A DNA stretch of 64,000 bases from Chloroflexota bacterium (GTDB taxonomy: Bacteria > Chloroflexota > Anaerolineae > J036 > Brachytrichaceae), in the NCBI GenBank assembly GCA_025354985.1, contig JANXLU010000085.1:62001-126000 (forward strand), written 5' to 3'. The first letter of the stretch is position 1. Every line of letters starts with the position of its first letter. Shown piece by piece: positions 36,461 through 44,895 of this stretch. The notes under the pieces were generated by a model. That model was given only the letters and a program-made list of their open reading frames with translations, made no database searches and was not told the DNA's origin. The translations under genes and the position numbers were made by a program.

Positions 36461-36499
36461 ATGCAAATGCCACGTTGGCGAAGTCGAGCAACGCTATGA
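36461..36499 (+). CDS. 12-residue leader peptide overlapping rsmA
   Basis: The frame ATG...TGA encodes MQMPRWRSRATL. Its TGA overlaps the rsmA ATG as ATGA, and its own ATG would be the first base of the transcript if the TACAAT at 36449 is used. rsmA has no Shine-Dalgarno sequence, so this leaderless, basic mini-ORF may deliver ribosomes to rsmA by termination-reinitiation. This is inference from positions only. Confidence 0.45.
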   Translation: MQMPRWRSRATL

Positions 36500-37302
36500 C
36501 ACAGGTTCAAGCGCGCAAATCACTTGGCCAGAATTGGCTGATAGATGATGGATTGGTGCGAAGAATCGTGCAAGCGGCCGAGATAGGCCCAGATGATGTT
36601 GTGATTGAAATCGGAGCAGGAACAGGAGCACTGACCCGACACTTGGTTGGAAGTTCAGCGCGCGTGATTGCCATCGAATTGGATGGACGTCTTTTGGAAT
36701 ATCTTCCGGTTCACCCAAATCTCACGGTCATACAGGCTGATGCGTTGCAATTGGATTACGCTGCAATTGCCGGGTTGCTTCCGGGACAGCAGGTATGCTT
36801 TGTTGGAAATCTGCCGTACTATATAACTTCGGCGTTGGTTCGAAAAATGCTTGAATCTGATCTGCCCACTCGGACTGTTGTAATAACCGTGCAGTTGGAG
36901 GTGGCGTTGCGCATGGTAGCGGAACCCGGTAGTCTAAGCATATTGGCCGTCAGTATCCAATACTACGGTACGCCAGTTCTATTGTTTCGCTTGCCGGCAT
37001 CGGCGTTTCGTCCGCAACCGTCGGTTGACTCGGCCGTGGTCCGCATCGTGCCGCACAAGCAAAAGTCGGCCGTGAGTCCCGAACGGTTCTTTGAGGTGGT
37101 TCGCGCGGGTTTTAGTCAACCACGAAAACAACTGCGAAATCCCTTGTCGGCTGGCTTGTCTATTTCAAAGTCTGAGGCGGACGCCGTGCTTCATTGGGCA
37201 GGGATTAATCCCATGCGTCGTGCCGAAACATTAAGCGTTTCCGAGTGGGAAGCTCTGACGTTGGCGCATATACAAAAAACGAGCGGAGAGGACAGGATTT
37301 GA
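36496..37302 (+). CDS. rsmA: 16S rRNA (adenine1518/1519-N6)-dimethyltransferase (RsmA/KsgA)
   Basis: 268 aa from ATG 36496 (MTQVQARKSLGQNW). It dimethylates two adenines near the 3' end of 16S rRNA during 30S assembly. KSLGQNWLIDD, VIEIGAGTGALTRHL, VIAIELDG and the catalytic VGNLPYYITSALVR are diagnostic, and the C-terminal helical domain has FRPQPSVDSAV and QPRKQLRNPL. The last codons (SGEDRI) and the TGA lie inside the 3' end of the oppositely oriented tRNA-Ser gene. Confidence 0.96.
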   Translation: MTQVQARKSLGQNWLIDDGLVRRIVQAAEIGPDDVVIEIGAGTGALTRHLVGSSARVIAIELDGRLLEYLPVHPNLTVIQADALQLDYAAIAGLLPGQQVCFVGNLPYYITSALVRKMLESDLPTRTVVITVQLEVALRMVAEPGSLSILAVSIQYYGTPVLLFRLPASAFRPQPSVDSAVVRIVPHKQKSAVSPERFFEVVRAGFSQPRKQLRNPLSAGLSISKSEADAVLHWAGINPMRRAETLSVSEWEALTLAHIQKTSGEDRI

Positions 37303-37371
37303 ACCTGCGATGGGGTTTAGCCATACCCGCTTTCCAGGCGAGCGCATTAGACCAGGCTATGCTACCTCTCC
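37284..37371 (-). tRNA. tRNA-Ser (GGA)
   Basis: 88-base class II tRNA on the minus strand: acceptor GGAGAGG/CCTCTCC, anticodon stem CTCGC/GCGGG around loop CTGGAAA (anticodon GGA, serine), a long variable arm typical of serine tRNA, T-arm GCAGG/CCTGT and discriminator G. Its 3' 19 bases overlap the end of rsmA on the other strand. Confidence 0.95.
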
Positions 37372-37384
37372 AAGTCCAACCATT

Positions 37385-38188
37385 CTATTTTAGCGCGAAT
37401 TTTTTGAGGGCGGCCACCACGCCATCCTCTTCAATACTCGGAGCAATCCAATTTGCAGCCTCTTTGGCTGATGGGCTGGCGTTACCCATGGCCACACCAA
37501 CTCCGGCCCACGTCAACATTGTCACGTCATTTTCCTGATCACCGATCGCAAGCACTTCAGATTGATCGATTTCGAGCCTAGCGGCAACAAATTCCAGTCC
37601 TTTGCCTTTGGTTGCCATTGATGGATTCACCTCGACAAACATGGCGTGACTTTGCACGACGCTGGCACGACTTCCGAGAAACTGCTTTAGGGAATCCGCG
37701 ACCGCCGTCGCCTGATGCGGATCGACCACGAAAAGTATCTTGTCAGAATCACGAGTGCCCAAGGCACGTACCAGGCTCTGGCTAATGATTGGCGGTTCTG
37801 GCACGAGCATTTCGCGATAAAACGCCTCGCCGTGTCTTATTTCCATAACGTGAATGCGATCGTCAAGATACAAAACGGGTTGCCAGGACTCATGTCTGGC
37901 GGCAAACGCCAGCACGTCATTTGTAATTTGATTGCTGAGCGATATTCGGCGCAGTTGCGTATCAGTCGCGAGATCATAAATCAGTCCCCCTTGCGTACAA
38001 ATAACCGGGGCGTTTACACTTAGATTTTGCCAATATGCGCGGGTGCTGGCCGGTCCGCGACCCGTGGCAATTGTAATTTTCACCCCTTGATTGCTCGCAT
38101 GTTCAAGTGCCTCAACGACTTTGGCTGAAATTGACAAGTCATGCTTGACGACGGTGCCGTCCAAATCTACTGCGATGAGTTTAATCAT
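37385..38188 (-). CDS. Cof-type HAD hydrolase
   Basis: 267 aa. The HAD nucleophile motif is AVDLDGTVV, followed by TIATGRGP (motif II), the type IIB cap, Lys in SMATKGKGLEFV and the acidic motif AIGDQENDVTML. These phosphatases act on sugar phosphates, flavin or PLP precursors. The specificity cannot be read from the sequence. It sits 13 bases from tRNA-Ser and 21 bases after the next gene on the same strand. Confidence 0.92.
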   Translation of the reverse strand: MIKLIAVDLDGTVVKHDLSISAKVVEALEHASNQGVKITIATGRGPASTRAYWQNLSVNAPVICTQGGLIYDLATDTQLRRISLSNQITNDVLAFAARHESWQPVLYLDDRIHVMEIRHGEAFYREMLVPEPPIISQSLVRALGTRDSDKILFVVDPHQATAVADSLKQFLGSRASVVQSHAMFVEVNPSMATKGKGLEFVAARLEIDQSEVLAIGDQENDVTMLTWAGVGVAMGNASPSAKEAANWIAPSIEEDGVVAALKKFALK

Positions 38189-38209
38189 GAATTACCCGTG
38201 CATAACAAG

Positions 38210-40321
38210 CTAGGGCTTAAAAACAAAAAGTTGGCGTGGCGAGACCGCATAAAAGATGTCATTGGCAAAATCGTATGAAATGTCTTGAACGCCAACCATT
38301 TCGTCATTTTTCGCACGAATCTGACGGATGTATTCGCCATTTTTGGTCAGCTCAATAATTGCTCCCGATGCACTGTCGGCCACGAAGAGGCTGCCAGTTT
38401 CAGGATCGGCTGTATTGGTGGCAATTGCCACCGGTTGGCGGAGGGGTTCTGGCAGGCCTGATAGGGTAAACGTGGTTGCGCGTCCTTGTGTCAGGCGAAT
38501 TATGGGCGGGTCGCTTGATGGTTTTCTAAGGATAAACAGGCTGCCGTCGACCACAAGGTCAATACCATCTTGAAGCGCAGCCATTGGTTGGGTCAAGTAC
38601 GCCGTCGACAGAACGGATTCACCCTGGACACGTTGCCTCCAAATCTGACCTTCGGCCGTGTCCAATTGGTAGAACAATCCGGCGTAAACGTCGCCGGCCA
38701 CTGTTTGAGGAATTTTGTTACCAAGTTTTAGCGTAGACAGCTGGCCCGATCCCGTGCTAAACAAATATGCGTCGTCAACGCCCACCATAAGCGCCCCGTC
38801 GGTACTGGGCCACCGGTTGTTTCGTGGAGTCGTCCAGGTAACATCCTTAATTACAGGCAACGCCACGCCACGTTGTGGAGCGACCCGGATCGGGGTGCCC
38901 GTGAGTTCTGTTTTTGCGGAACTTAAAACGAGCTGGTCGACCGAGTTGGTCGCGGTGTCAAGCACGTATACGCCACCATCAAATGCCGCAATTCGTCTGA
39001 CGGATGCATTTGCAAACGGCGGCAAAATCGTAACGCCTACGCGTTGGACGCGAAATATGGAATCGACCTGTGTTTGCAACTGGAGCTTGGTTGCGTCAAA
39101 AGATTTATCTCCAGGTGCGCGTAACTCAAATCCCCGTATCACGGCGATGGCATCAGAAAGCGGTTTAGCTGAGTTTGACGGATCGTTGACAAAGCTTGTT
39201 TGGGCTGCCTTAACCTTATCTTGTACCTGCGTACGAAGCGAGCGCATATCGCTTTCCGTAGACAGTTGCAAGCTGAATGCGCTGACGGTAGCAGCCACAA
39301 TTACCGGGAGTATTAATGCCAATCCAGCAAACAGAATTCGTTGGGTTCGTTCTGCCTCCGGACTAAGCTTGATCGCGATTCGGCTCGCACGTTCAATTGA
39401 TGACGATTGTTGCGATCTGCGCGTTACTGCACGCAACTGCCCAATAAACAGTCGCAATGCGGCAATGACACGCTCCACCCTTGGGTATAGTGCGACCTTC
39501 CCAGATCCACTGGGTGTAGACGGTGTATTCGTGACCGATGCTGTTCGTGCAGGCAAACCACTGGAAGTGATCGCAGGGGTATTTGTCCAAGCTGAGGCCG
39601 CGGTCGGTTTGGGCTGTCTCACCCCGGGTTCGTGCGGCACGGGACGTGGTGCCGTACGATCAGCCGGTGCTGTCGGCGCACCCAGACTGAATGCCAAGCC
39701 GGCCATAAAGCCTGCTTTTACGTTTGCATTGAGGTAGCCGGCAATTAGGCGGCCATCTCCCTTGCTCATGCACGCGTCGATAAGCGCGTCTGGCACCTTG
39801 CCATCGTTGCTCAGGCTTGTTAATCCGGTGATTACAAATGCATCTCCAGGTTGCCACACAAAATTTGCTGCATAAACCTCGACACCACCACTGCCAAAGA
39901 GTGGTGTACGACCTGGTGGAGCAATCCGTTCAAACGCGCCATTTTGTGCCCTGGCATACGCTATTGCAGGCCCAGACTGTGCCAGAACAACATGATTGCC
40001 GCTAATGGCGACACATGAAACAGATCCACGCACCGCCGGTTCGGCGCCCAAATTTTGGTTGAGCAATTGCTCGTTGGCGAGTTTGATCGACAGCCTCAAT
40101 GCCGTAGCGCAGCCGCCCGGAGCACTTTGATAGGTGTCCGCGATTGTTTTGGCAAGCGCGTCCAGAGTGGTGTCGGATGCTGTCGGAAGGTCGCAATAGA
40201 CGATCAGTGTGTCTTCCGGACGCTTGTTGTCCCGGTTTGGTCGCTGAGTGAATGCTCTGGAGGTCTCCCCCAATTCATGTCCATCGTTGACATTTATCGT
40301 AGAAATCGAGATTTCCGCCAT
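38210..40321 (-). CDS. Membrane protein with pseudo-PP2C cytoplasmic domain and beta-propeller-like extracellular domain
   Basis: 703 aa. Residues 1-210 follow a PP2C/SpoIIE-like phosphatase fold (CATALRLSIKLANEQLL, SCVAISGNHVVLAQSGPAIAYA, PGDAFVITGLTSL), but I cannot find the paired Asp-Gly metal motifs, so it is probably catalytically dead. A Pro/Ala/Thr-rich linker (210-280) leads to one membrane helix (ILFAGLALILPVIVAATVSAF, about 330-350). A short helical region and repeated strand motifs follow (GGVYVLDTATNSVDQLVL, GDVYAGLFYQLDTAEGQIW, GSLFVADSASGAIIELT) resembling an NHL/TolB-type propeller. It may sense outside and signal inside. The role is unknown. Confidence 0.65.
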   Translation of the reverse strand: MAEISISTINVNDGHELGETSRAFTQRPNRDNKRPEDTLIVYCDLPTASDTTLDALAKTIADTYQSAPGGCATALRLSIKLANEQLLNQNLGAEPAVRGSVSCVAISGNHVVLAQSGPAIAYARAQNGAFERIAPPGRTPLFGSGGVEVYAANFVWQPGDAFVITGLTSLSNDGKVPDALIDACMSKGDGRLIAGYLNANVKAGFMAGLAFSLGAPTAPADRTAPRPVPHEPGVRQPKPTAASAWTNTPAITSSGLPARTASVTNTPSTPSGSGKVALYPRVERVIAALRLFIGQLRAVTRRSQQSSSIERASRIAIKLSPEAERTQRILFAGLALILPVIVAATVSAFSLQLSTESDMRSLRTQVQDKVKAAQTSFVNDPSNSAKPLSDAIAVIRGFELRAPGDKSFDATKLQLQTQVDSIFRVQRVGVTILPPFANASVRRIAAFDGGVYVLDTATNSVDQLVLSSAKTELTGTPIRVAPQRGVALPVIKDVTWTTPRNNRWPSTDGALMVGVDDAYLFSTGSGQLSTLKLGNKIPQTVAGDVYAGLFYQLDTAEGQIWRQRVQGESVLSTAYLTQPMAALQDGIDLVVDGSLFILRKPSSDPPIIRLTQGRATTFTLSGLPEPLRQPVAIATNTADPETGSLFVADSASGAIIELTKNGEYIRQIRAKNDEMVGVQDISYDFANDIFYAVSPRQLFVFKP

Positions 40322-40362
40322 TCGGTACTGATTCTAACTGGTTGAAGTACAATTTCAAAGTC

Positions 40363-40434
40363 GCCCCCATAGCTCAATGGATAGAGTGCCGGCCTCCGAA
40401 GCCGACGGTCGCAGTTCGAATCTGCGTGGGGGCA
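40363..40434 (+). tRNA. tRNA-Arg (CCG)
   Basis: Complete cloverleaf: acceptor GCCCCCA/TGGGGGC, D-arm GCTC...GAG, anticodon loop CTCCGAA (anticodon CCG, arginine) in a GCCGGC/GCCGAC context, T-arm CGCAG/CTGCG with loop TTCGAAT and discriminator A. The stop codon of the convergent C39-like gene begins at the very next base. Confidence 0.95.
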
Positions 40435-41040
40435 TTACAACGAGGGTTCATGCTTGTGCGCCTGGTCGTCTCCGACTTGAATCCAAATTCGGGCCATACT
40501 AGACCAATAGCGCAAGAACACGGCGCTTGGATATAAGTGCAGGTCGTTTGGATTAATTGTCTTTTGTGCTGGATCAAGAACGATCACTCTTTCTTCAGCT
40601 AAACCTACAACGACCAATGCGTGTCCCCAGGGCTGCCACCTAAATCCGCTATGGTTGGTCCATTGACCAATGATTGGAATTGCGCACATGCCTCGCGAAA
40701 GGGTTTCTTGCAATTCTGCCAGCGAGCCAAACACCCGCAATTTTGCGCGTACGCCGTGCGAGGTTAGGTATCGTGCAATGGCCCCGGGCATAGTTGCACT
40801 ATCGGGTGGGAACCGATTCAGCCTAGGCAGCAACGCCTTGCGCGGTTGCCACTCGATCCAATTGCGCTTCATTTCCTCCGCAACAGTATCTCCATCGAAC
40901 TGGAAAGATTTTGTCATCAAGTTCCCAGCGATCGCAATGCTAAACGGGCCACAGCGATTTGGAGAACCGCCTGATTTCAGCTGCCACTGGTGATATTCAG
41001 CGGTTGTCTGCGAAATTAAAGGCGAAACCTCGGCGTTCAT
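40435..41040 (-). CDS. C39-like (papain-fold) cysteine peptidase domain protein
   Basis: 201 aa, no signal peptide. A Cys-His-Asp order typical of the peptidase C39_2 family is visible: Cys30 in SPNRCGPFSIAIA, His in QPWGHALVVVGL and Asp in VIVLDPAQ. The segment GAIARYLTSHGVRAKLRVF fits the family's middle helix region. It may cleave peptides or be a transglutaminase-fold relative. Its ATG overlaps the stop of the Lit-like membrane protein (ATGA), so the two are coupled. The 3' end abuts tRNA-Arg exactly. Confidence 0.72.
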   Translation of the reverse strand: MNAEVSPLISQTTAEYHQWQLKSGGSPNRCGPFSIAIAGNLMTKSFQFDGDTVAEEMKRNWIEWQPRKALLPRLNRFPPDSATMPGAIARYLTSHGVRAKLRVFGSLAELQETLSRGMCAIPIIGQWTNHSGFRWQPWGHALVVVGLAEERVIVLDPAQKTINPNDLHLYPSAVFLRYWSSMARIWIQVGDDQAHKHEPSL

Positions 41041-41723
41041 GTTTTCGCATTATTGATGCGACTGAGCCGATTGGAAACCAATAGTAATAAGCCACACGTT
41101 CCAAGGATAGTAACGCCAAGCATTGCCGTCACAATTTGCCAAAACTCAACCGGGTACAGGCGAATTAGCGCATCATCCCAGTTAAACAGCCATGAATCGC
41201 CAGAGAAAAAGATGCGATGAAATGCGGTGAAGGCTTCGTCCCAGCCCACTATGGCTCCAACAAGAATTACGCCGACTATGGCGATTGTAGCTACTGCGCC
41301 AGCGCGAATAGCACTCGCAAGGTTGTGACGAGATGACCGGCCGAGTAGAACAGCAAGCAGAATCGCACTGAGTGCGACAATCGAATGGATTGGAAACAAC
41401 ACATTGATGATTGCGCGAACGTCATCCAGATGTTTTACTTCACGGTCATCAAAGACACTTTGTCCATTATCAAATTTCATCCCAAGCAGTATTTGGTGGC
41501 CGTTGGAAGCAGACGTTCCTTGAAGACCTTCGACACCCAGTCGCAACCTTTCGTTAGGAGTCATCGCACGGAGTGGTTCGACTTCTGACACGGGATCTGG
41601 TGGAAACCCTGGCATTCCATACTCGACAGCGACGAGCCAAGGGCTAAACACGGCGCGTACCGGGAACATGATCACCAAATAGGGAACCAATACAATCAGT
41701 AACAGCCGCAAAAAGCGAAGCAT
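41037..41723 (-). CDS. DUF1461/TIGR01906 integral membrane protein, Lit-like lipoprotein transacylase candidate
   Basis: 228 aa with about five membrane segments. The family's marks are present: FDDREVKHLDDV with His98, and FHRIFFSGDSWLF with His169, then LIRLYPVEFWQ. DUF1461 includes Lit, the lipoprotein intramolecular transacylase of Enterococcus and Bacillus, which moves an acyl chain to the N-terminal cysteine amine to make lyso-form lipoproteins. Lit depends on two histidines about 70 residues apart, and the spacing here is 71. Orthology is inferred from these motifs. It is coupled to the C39-like gene. Several lipoproteins in this window could be substrates. Confidence 0.75.
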   Translation of the reverse strand: MLRFLRLLLIVLVPYLVIMFPVRAVFSPWLVAVEYGMPGFPPDPVSEVEPLRAMTPNERLRLGVEGLQGTSASNGHQILLGMKFDNGQSVFDDREVKHLDDVRAIINVLFPIHSIVALSAILLAVLLGRSSRHNLASAIRAGAVATIAIVGVILVGAIVGWDEAFTAFHRIFFSGDSWLFNWDDALIRLYPVEFWQIVTAMLGVTILGTCGLLLLVSNRLSRINNAKT

Positions 41724-41771
41724 TTACCGCAATCGTAACAGGTCCGCCATTTGCTAAAACGATTGCCAAGG

Positions 41772-41777
41772 TATAAT
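41772..41777 (+). promoter_or_regulatory. -10 element upstream of the 524-residue unknown gene
   Basis: TATAAT with a possible -35 TTGCTA (41751-41756) at 15-base spacing. It gives a leader of about 30 bases that contains an ACAGG/CCTGT inverted repeat and an AGGA before the GTG start. Confidence 0.5.
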
Positions 41778-41813
41778 TGAGGCTCGTAAGTTTTTGACAG
41801 GACCTGTGAACGA

Positions 41814-43388
41814 GTGGTAAATCGCGCAACACAATCACCGGAGTACTGGTCAGCGTTCAAGCTATCTTCTGAAGACGCTGACTTTATTTCCAATCTTCTC
41901 CTAGAGGCGGGCAAACCAATGCCATCATCGACATTGGCAGTCGCGCTTGTCAAGCAGCGCATCGAGCGCGAAAATAATACACTTCGTCGTGAAATGGAGC
42001 GAAGTGCCATTTATCAGCCCAAAAAGACGTTTGGTGCCGGCGCTGATGTGCTTTTTCCCGCTTTGGGATTCGTCAGCGGCAAAGTGGTCGCAATCCGACC
42101 TGGCGTAAACCCTGATTTGGGTGCATTTGATGTAGTAACAGTTGAAATGCGGGACGGTGCGTCGCGCGATTTCGCCGCCAATCTTCTCGGTCAGCATCGG
42201 TTGAATGATGACGCGGCGCTTTCAGCGCTGCTGAATCAGCGTGGGGAGGTAATCGAGCCTGAAGTGCTGTGCGACCTATATGCACCAACCATCGTCAATG
42301 TGTTGGATACCGAGCTGCCCCGGCGCGAAACATTCATCCATATTGGGACGGATTGGTTTTTGCGCGCCCTTATGGCAGATGTAGGTGCCGGGCATCTAAA
42401 TTTGGCAGAGGCTGTTCTTGACGTGGCCAGCGGCGGTCCGCTACCCACGAGCGTAATTTTGAGGGATTTGGGATTGCCAGCTGATGTGACGGGCTCACTG
42501 CAGGTGGTGAGTCTGAACAGCGCACTTGCACATGATGATCGATTTGACGAAGTTAGCCTTGATTCCGAGCCAGCCTGGTTTCTGCGAAGGCTTGAACCGC
42601 TCGAAGTGCGCACAGTCCCCAGCCAACTAATTCATGTGCCGCGTATACAAACGGAAGTGCAGCCAGCATTGGTTCAGCTCGCAAAGGCACTGGATGATGA
42701 GTTGGATTTTGAAAACGTGAAGGTTGTTAGTGCTGACTTGTCAACCGAGAAGGCAACCATTGTTTTGACTTTCCCACATCGACGTGCGGGGACGTTGGGA
42801 TGGGGGCATCGGTTGGGTGCGATTTTGCCAAATGTATCCAAGCCGCGGCTCCCAATTTACATCCAGGATAAGGTCACCGGAAAACGGTTTGCAGTTTGGC
42901 TGGTTAAGGACGGCAGGTATATTTTTGGTTTGGGGGATTGGTACAAGCAAAATGACCTCCCAGCCGGTGCCGAGCTTGAAATTGCCCGGACCTCCGAAGC
43001 AAATGTTTTTTTGATTGACGCCAAGAGACATAAACCGCGGCGCGAATGGGTCCGGCATGCGTCGTTGCGGGATCAAAAATTTCGGCTGGAGACGGCTCAA
43101 AAAAGCATTTCCTGTCAAACAGACGATTTGATGTCGGTGTTTATTGATGATGTCCGGATATTCGATGCGTTGCGCGCCCAACATACGGATGTTGTTCAGA
43201 TTGTTCGCGAGATCTTTCCCGAAATTGCCAAGTTAAGCCCGCAAGGCAACGTGCATGCGCGCACACTTTTTGCGGTCGCAAATGTCGTTTCCCGGGTGGC
43301 TCCTCTGGATGTGTTTGGCGCCCTCACGACTTCCGGGTTGTATGCACCGGTCGGAGATTACTATTGGCATCTGAGTGACAAGAATTAG
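41814..43388 (+). CDS. Conserved-looking protein of unknown function, 524 aa
   Basis: Starts at GTG 41814 and is soluble. Residues 15-50 (DADFISNLLLEAGKPMPSS) look like a winged-helix/HARE-type start of a protein that couples nucleic-acid binding to another activity; this is tentative. A beta-rich middle (VLFPALGFVSGKVVAIRPG, DVVTVEMRDG) and a second beta region near residue 320 (TIVLTFPHRRAGTLGWGH, LPIYIQDKVTGKRFAVWLV) follow. I do not recognise the family. The 139-aa gene starts 4 bases after its stop, so the pair is one operon. Codon use and base composition match the neighbours. Confidence 0.7.
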   Translation: MVNRATQSPEYWSAFKLSSEDADFISNLLLEAGKPMPSSTLAVALVKQRIERENNTLRREMERSAIYQPKKTFGAGADVLFPALGFVSGKVVAIRPGVNPDLGAFDVVTVEMRDGASRDFAANLLGQHRLNDDAALSALLNQRGEVIEPEVLCDLYAPTIVNVLDTELPRRETFIHIGTDWFLRALMADVGAGHLNLAEAVLDVASGGPLPTSVILRDLGLPADVTGSLQVVSLNSALAHDDRFDEVSLDSEPAWFLRRLEPLEVRTVPSQLIHVPRIQTEVQPALVQLAKALDDELDFENVKVVSADLSTEKATIVLTFPHRRAGTLGWGHRLGAILPNVSKPRLPIYIQDKVTGKRFAVWLVKDGRYIFGLGDWYKQNDLPAGAELEIARTSEANVFLIDAKRHKPRREWVRHASLRDQKFRLETAQKSISCQTDDLMSVFIDDVRIFDALRAQHTDVVQIVREIFPEIAKLSPQGNVHARTLFAVANVVSRVAPLDVFGALTTSGLYAPVGDYYWHLSDKN

Positions 43389-43392
43389 TAAG

Positions 43393-43812
43393 ATGAAGTT
43401 TTTTCGACCAACAGAAGACACCGAATTTCATATTGATTATGGCTGGTTTGAAATCCAACACCAGGACGTAAATGTGCTGATTTACAAGTGTTTAAGTCCC
43501 GACCAGCGAGATCGATTGGGCGAACAGCGGGAACCCAGAATGTTGGATTTTGTGGACGAGGCCTCAGGCGAGGTGAGCCGCACAAGCCAGGTACTGCACA
43601 TGATTCGCACGGAAAATGCGCGTGACCCGGGTTTTGTATCGGCAAAGACACCTGTGTTCGAGGCAGCCTTTCGATTATTCTTAATGAATGATAACAAGCC
43701 CCTGACGGCGCGTGCCTTGGCCGAACGAATGGGTCGTAAACCCATGGATGTCCTGGCACAGGTTGGTGGACGGGCTGTGTACAATGGAATCCGCCCGTTT
43801 ATGCCCTCGTAG
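43393..43812 (+). CDS. Protein of unknown function, 139 aa, running into tRNA-Arg
   Basis: Starts at ATG 43393 (MKFFRPTEDTEFHIDYGWF); an upstream GTG would overlap the 524-aa gene. The N-terminal half is beta-rich. The C-terminal half (VFEAAFRLFLMNDNKPLTARALAERMGRKPMDVLAQVG) looks like a small helix-turn-helix. Family unknown. Its last codons CCC TCG TAG are bases 2-10 of the tRNA-Arg(TCT) gene on the same strand, so the stop codon is the tRNA's U8-A9-G10. Cotranscription with the tRNA would require processing through the end of this mRNA. Confidence 0.7.
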   Translation: MKFFRPTEDTEFHIDYGWFEIQHQDVNVLIYKCLSPDQRDRLGEQREPRMLDFVDEASGEVSRTSQVLHMIRTENARDPGFVSAKTPVFEAAFRLFLMNDNKPLTARALAERMGRKPMDVLAQVGGRAVYNGIRPFMPS

Positions 43813-43876
43813 CTCAGCTGGATAGAGCAAAGAACTTCTAATTCTGAGGTCGTGGGTTCGAATCCCGCCGAGGGCG
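43803..43876 (+). tRNA. tRNA-Arg (TCT)
   Basis: Cloverleaf with acceptor GCCCTCG/CGAGGGC, D-arm GCTC...GAGC, anticodon loop CTTCTAA (anticodon TCT, arginine), T-arm GTGGG/CCCGC with loop TTCGAAT and discriminator G. The first anticodon-stem pair (27-43) is an A-G mismatch. It overlaps the end of the preceding coding region by ten bases. Confidence 0.94.
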
Positions 43877-43910
43877 CTGGGCCAATACGCGCCGCTTGTA
43901 GTTAAGTACG

Positions 43911-44894
43911 TTACCTGCGCGACACTTTAATAGTTTTTACAACGGTTTCTTTTGCGCCAAGCTTGAATTTGTACGCCTCATTTCCTTGCAAGAAGTCAAA
44001 AGAGGTGTACTTTTTGGATATTGCGTGTTCAATTAGTTTGCCGATTAGGACTTGTCCGGGGCTTAGTTGGGCAAACTTTGCCGGATCCAAGCCGGAGTTG
44101 TAAACAAGCACAGTTGATTCATAGGCGAAATTCATATAGGTTGCTGCACGTTCTCCTTCTAGTTCAAGAAAGGCCAACTGCAACCACCCGGCGTCAAACA
44201 TTGCGCGTGCCTGAGTTTGAAAGTAATGTTCCATGCGGTCCGACATGAAATCGCTCTTTGCAAATGTACTTTGTTTCATCAAATAAATGAAGTCGCGCAC
44301 ATCCTTTTCAAGGTCATTAGCGCTCTCTGAAAACGTTATCTTTGCATCTTCCTCGGCGCGGCGCAATTTGCGGACCAATTCACGGCGTTCCTTGCCATCC
44401 AGTCCAGCCAGGTACAAATCAAATGATTCCGGCAATGAGATGACAGGACAAACATCTTCGACGCCTATTGTGACCAGCCATCCAAACTGTCGCGCCAGAT
44501 TTGGCAGGTGATCCAGTGTGGCGGATTTTTCGGGGATATTGTAGAAATTGAATGTGGACCATGGCAACGTGTTGATTTCAGAGGCCACGGCAGACCAGCA
44601 TGCCTCCTCCCTGCCTGCCGCAAACATGACATCAACGTAATCTGTCACTTCCTTGTAGCCGACCACTGCCAATTCATCGGCTTTTGGCATAAAAAGCGGT
44701 GCGATTCCAATGAGTGTTCCGTTATCACGCAGCTCCAGGATATGCAATGTTCCTTGACCAAGGCAAGCCCACCATGTGGAAAGCCATTCACGTGTCTGAA
44801 AAAGAGTGTGATGTACACACGTTTTGGCAAGGCTATTCCACTCACTTGCGAGTTCACCAAACGCATCGGCGTTGTTATATCGTTTTAATTCCAT
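43911..44894 (-). CDS. BioF2/FemAB-like GNAT acyltransferase
   Basis: 327 aa from ATG 44894 (MELKRYNNADAFGEL), two bases after the def stop. Double-GNAT architecture of the BioF2-like/DUF482 group: HHTLFQTREWLSTWW near the N-terminus, ELRDNGTLIGIAPLFMP, then ERRELVRKLRRAEED, and a second GNAT half with LAFLELEGERAATYMNFAYES and PGQVLIGKLIEHAISK, FDFLQGNEAYKFKLG. Members transfer acyl or aminoacyl groups in polysaccharide or peptide synthesis. Two glycosyltransferases lie 3 kb away on the same strand, which fits an envelope role. The acceptor is unknown. Confidence 0.85.
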   Translation of the reverse strand: MELKRYNNADAFGELASEWNSLAKTCVHHTLFQTREWLSTWWACLGQGTLHILELRDNGTLIGIAPLFMPKADELAVVGYKEVTDYVDVMFAAGREEACWSAVASEINTLPWSTFNFYNIPEKSATLDHLPNLARQFGWLVTIGVEDVCPVISLPESFDLYLAGLDGKERRELVRKLRRAEEDAKITFSESANDLEKDVRDFIYLMKQSTFAKSDFMSDRMEHYFQTQARAMFDAGWLQLAFLELEGERAATYMNFAYESTVLVYNSGLDPAKFAQLSPGQVLIGKLIEHAISKKYTSFDFLQGNEAYKFKLGAKETVVKTIKVSRR

Positions 44895-44895
44895 G

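Noticed and set aside
38715-39737. A 340-codon frame opposite the pseudo-PP2C protein
   Set aside because: Ser/Thr/Arg-rich composition typical of antisense reading of a GC-rich third-position gene. No motifs.
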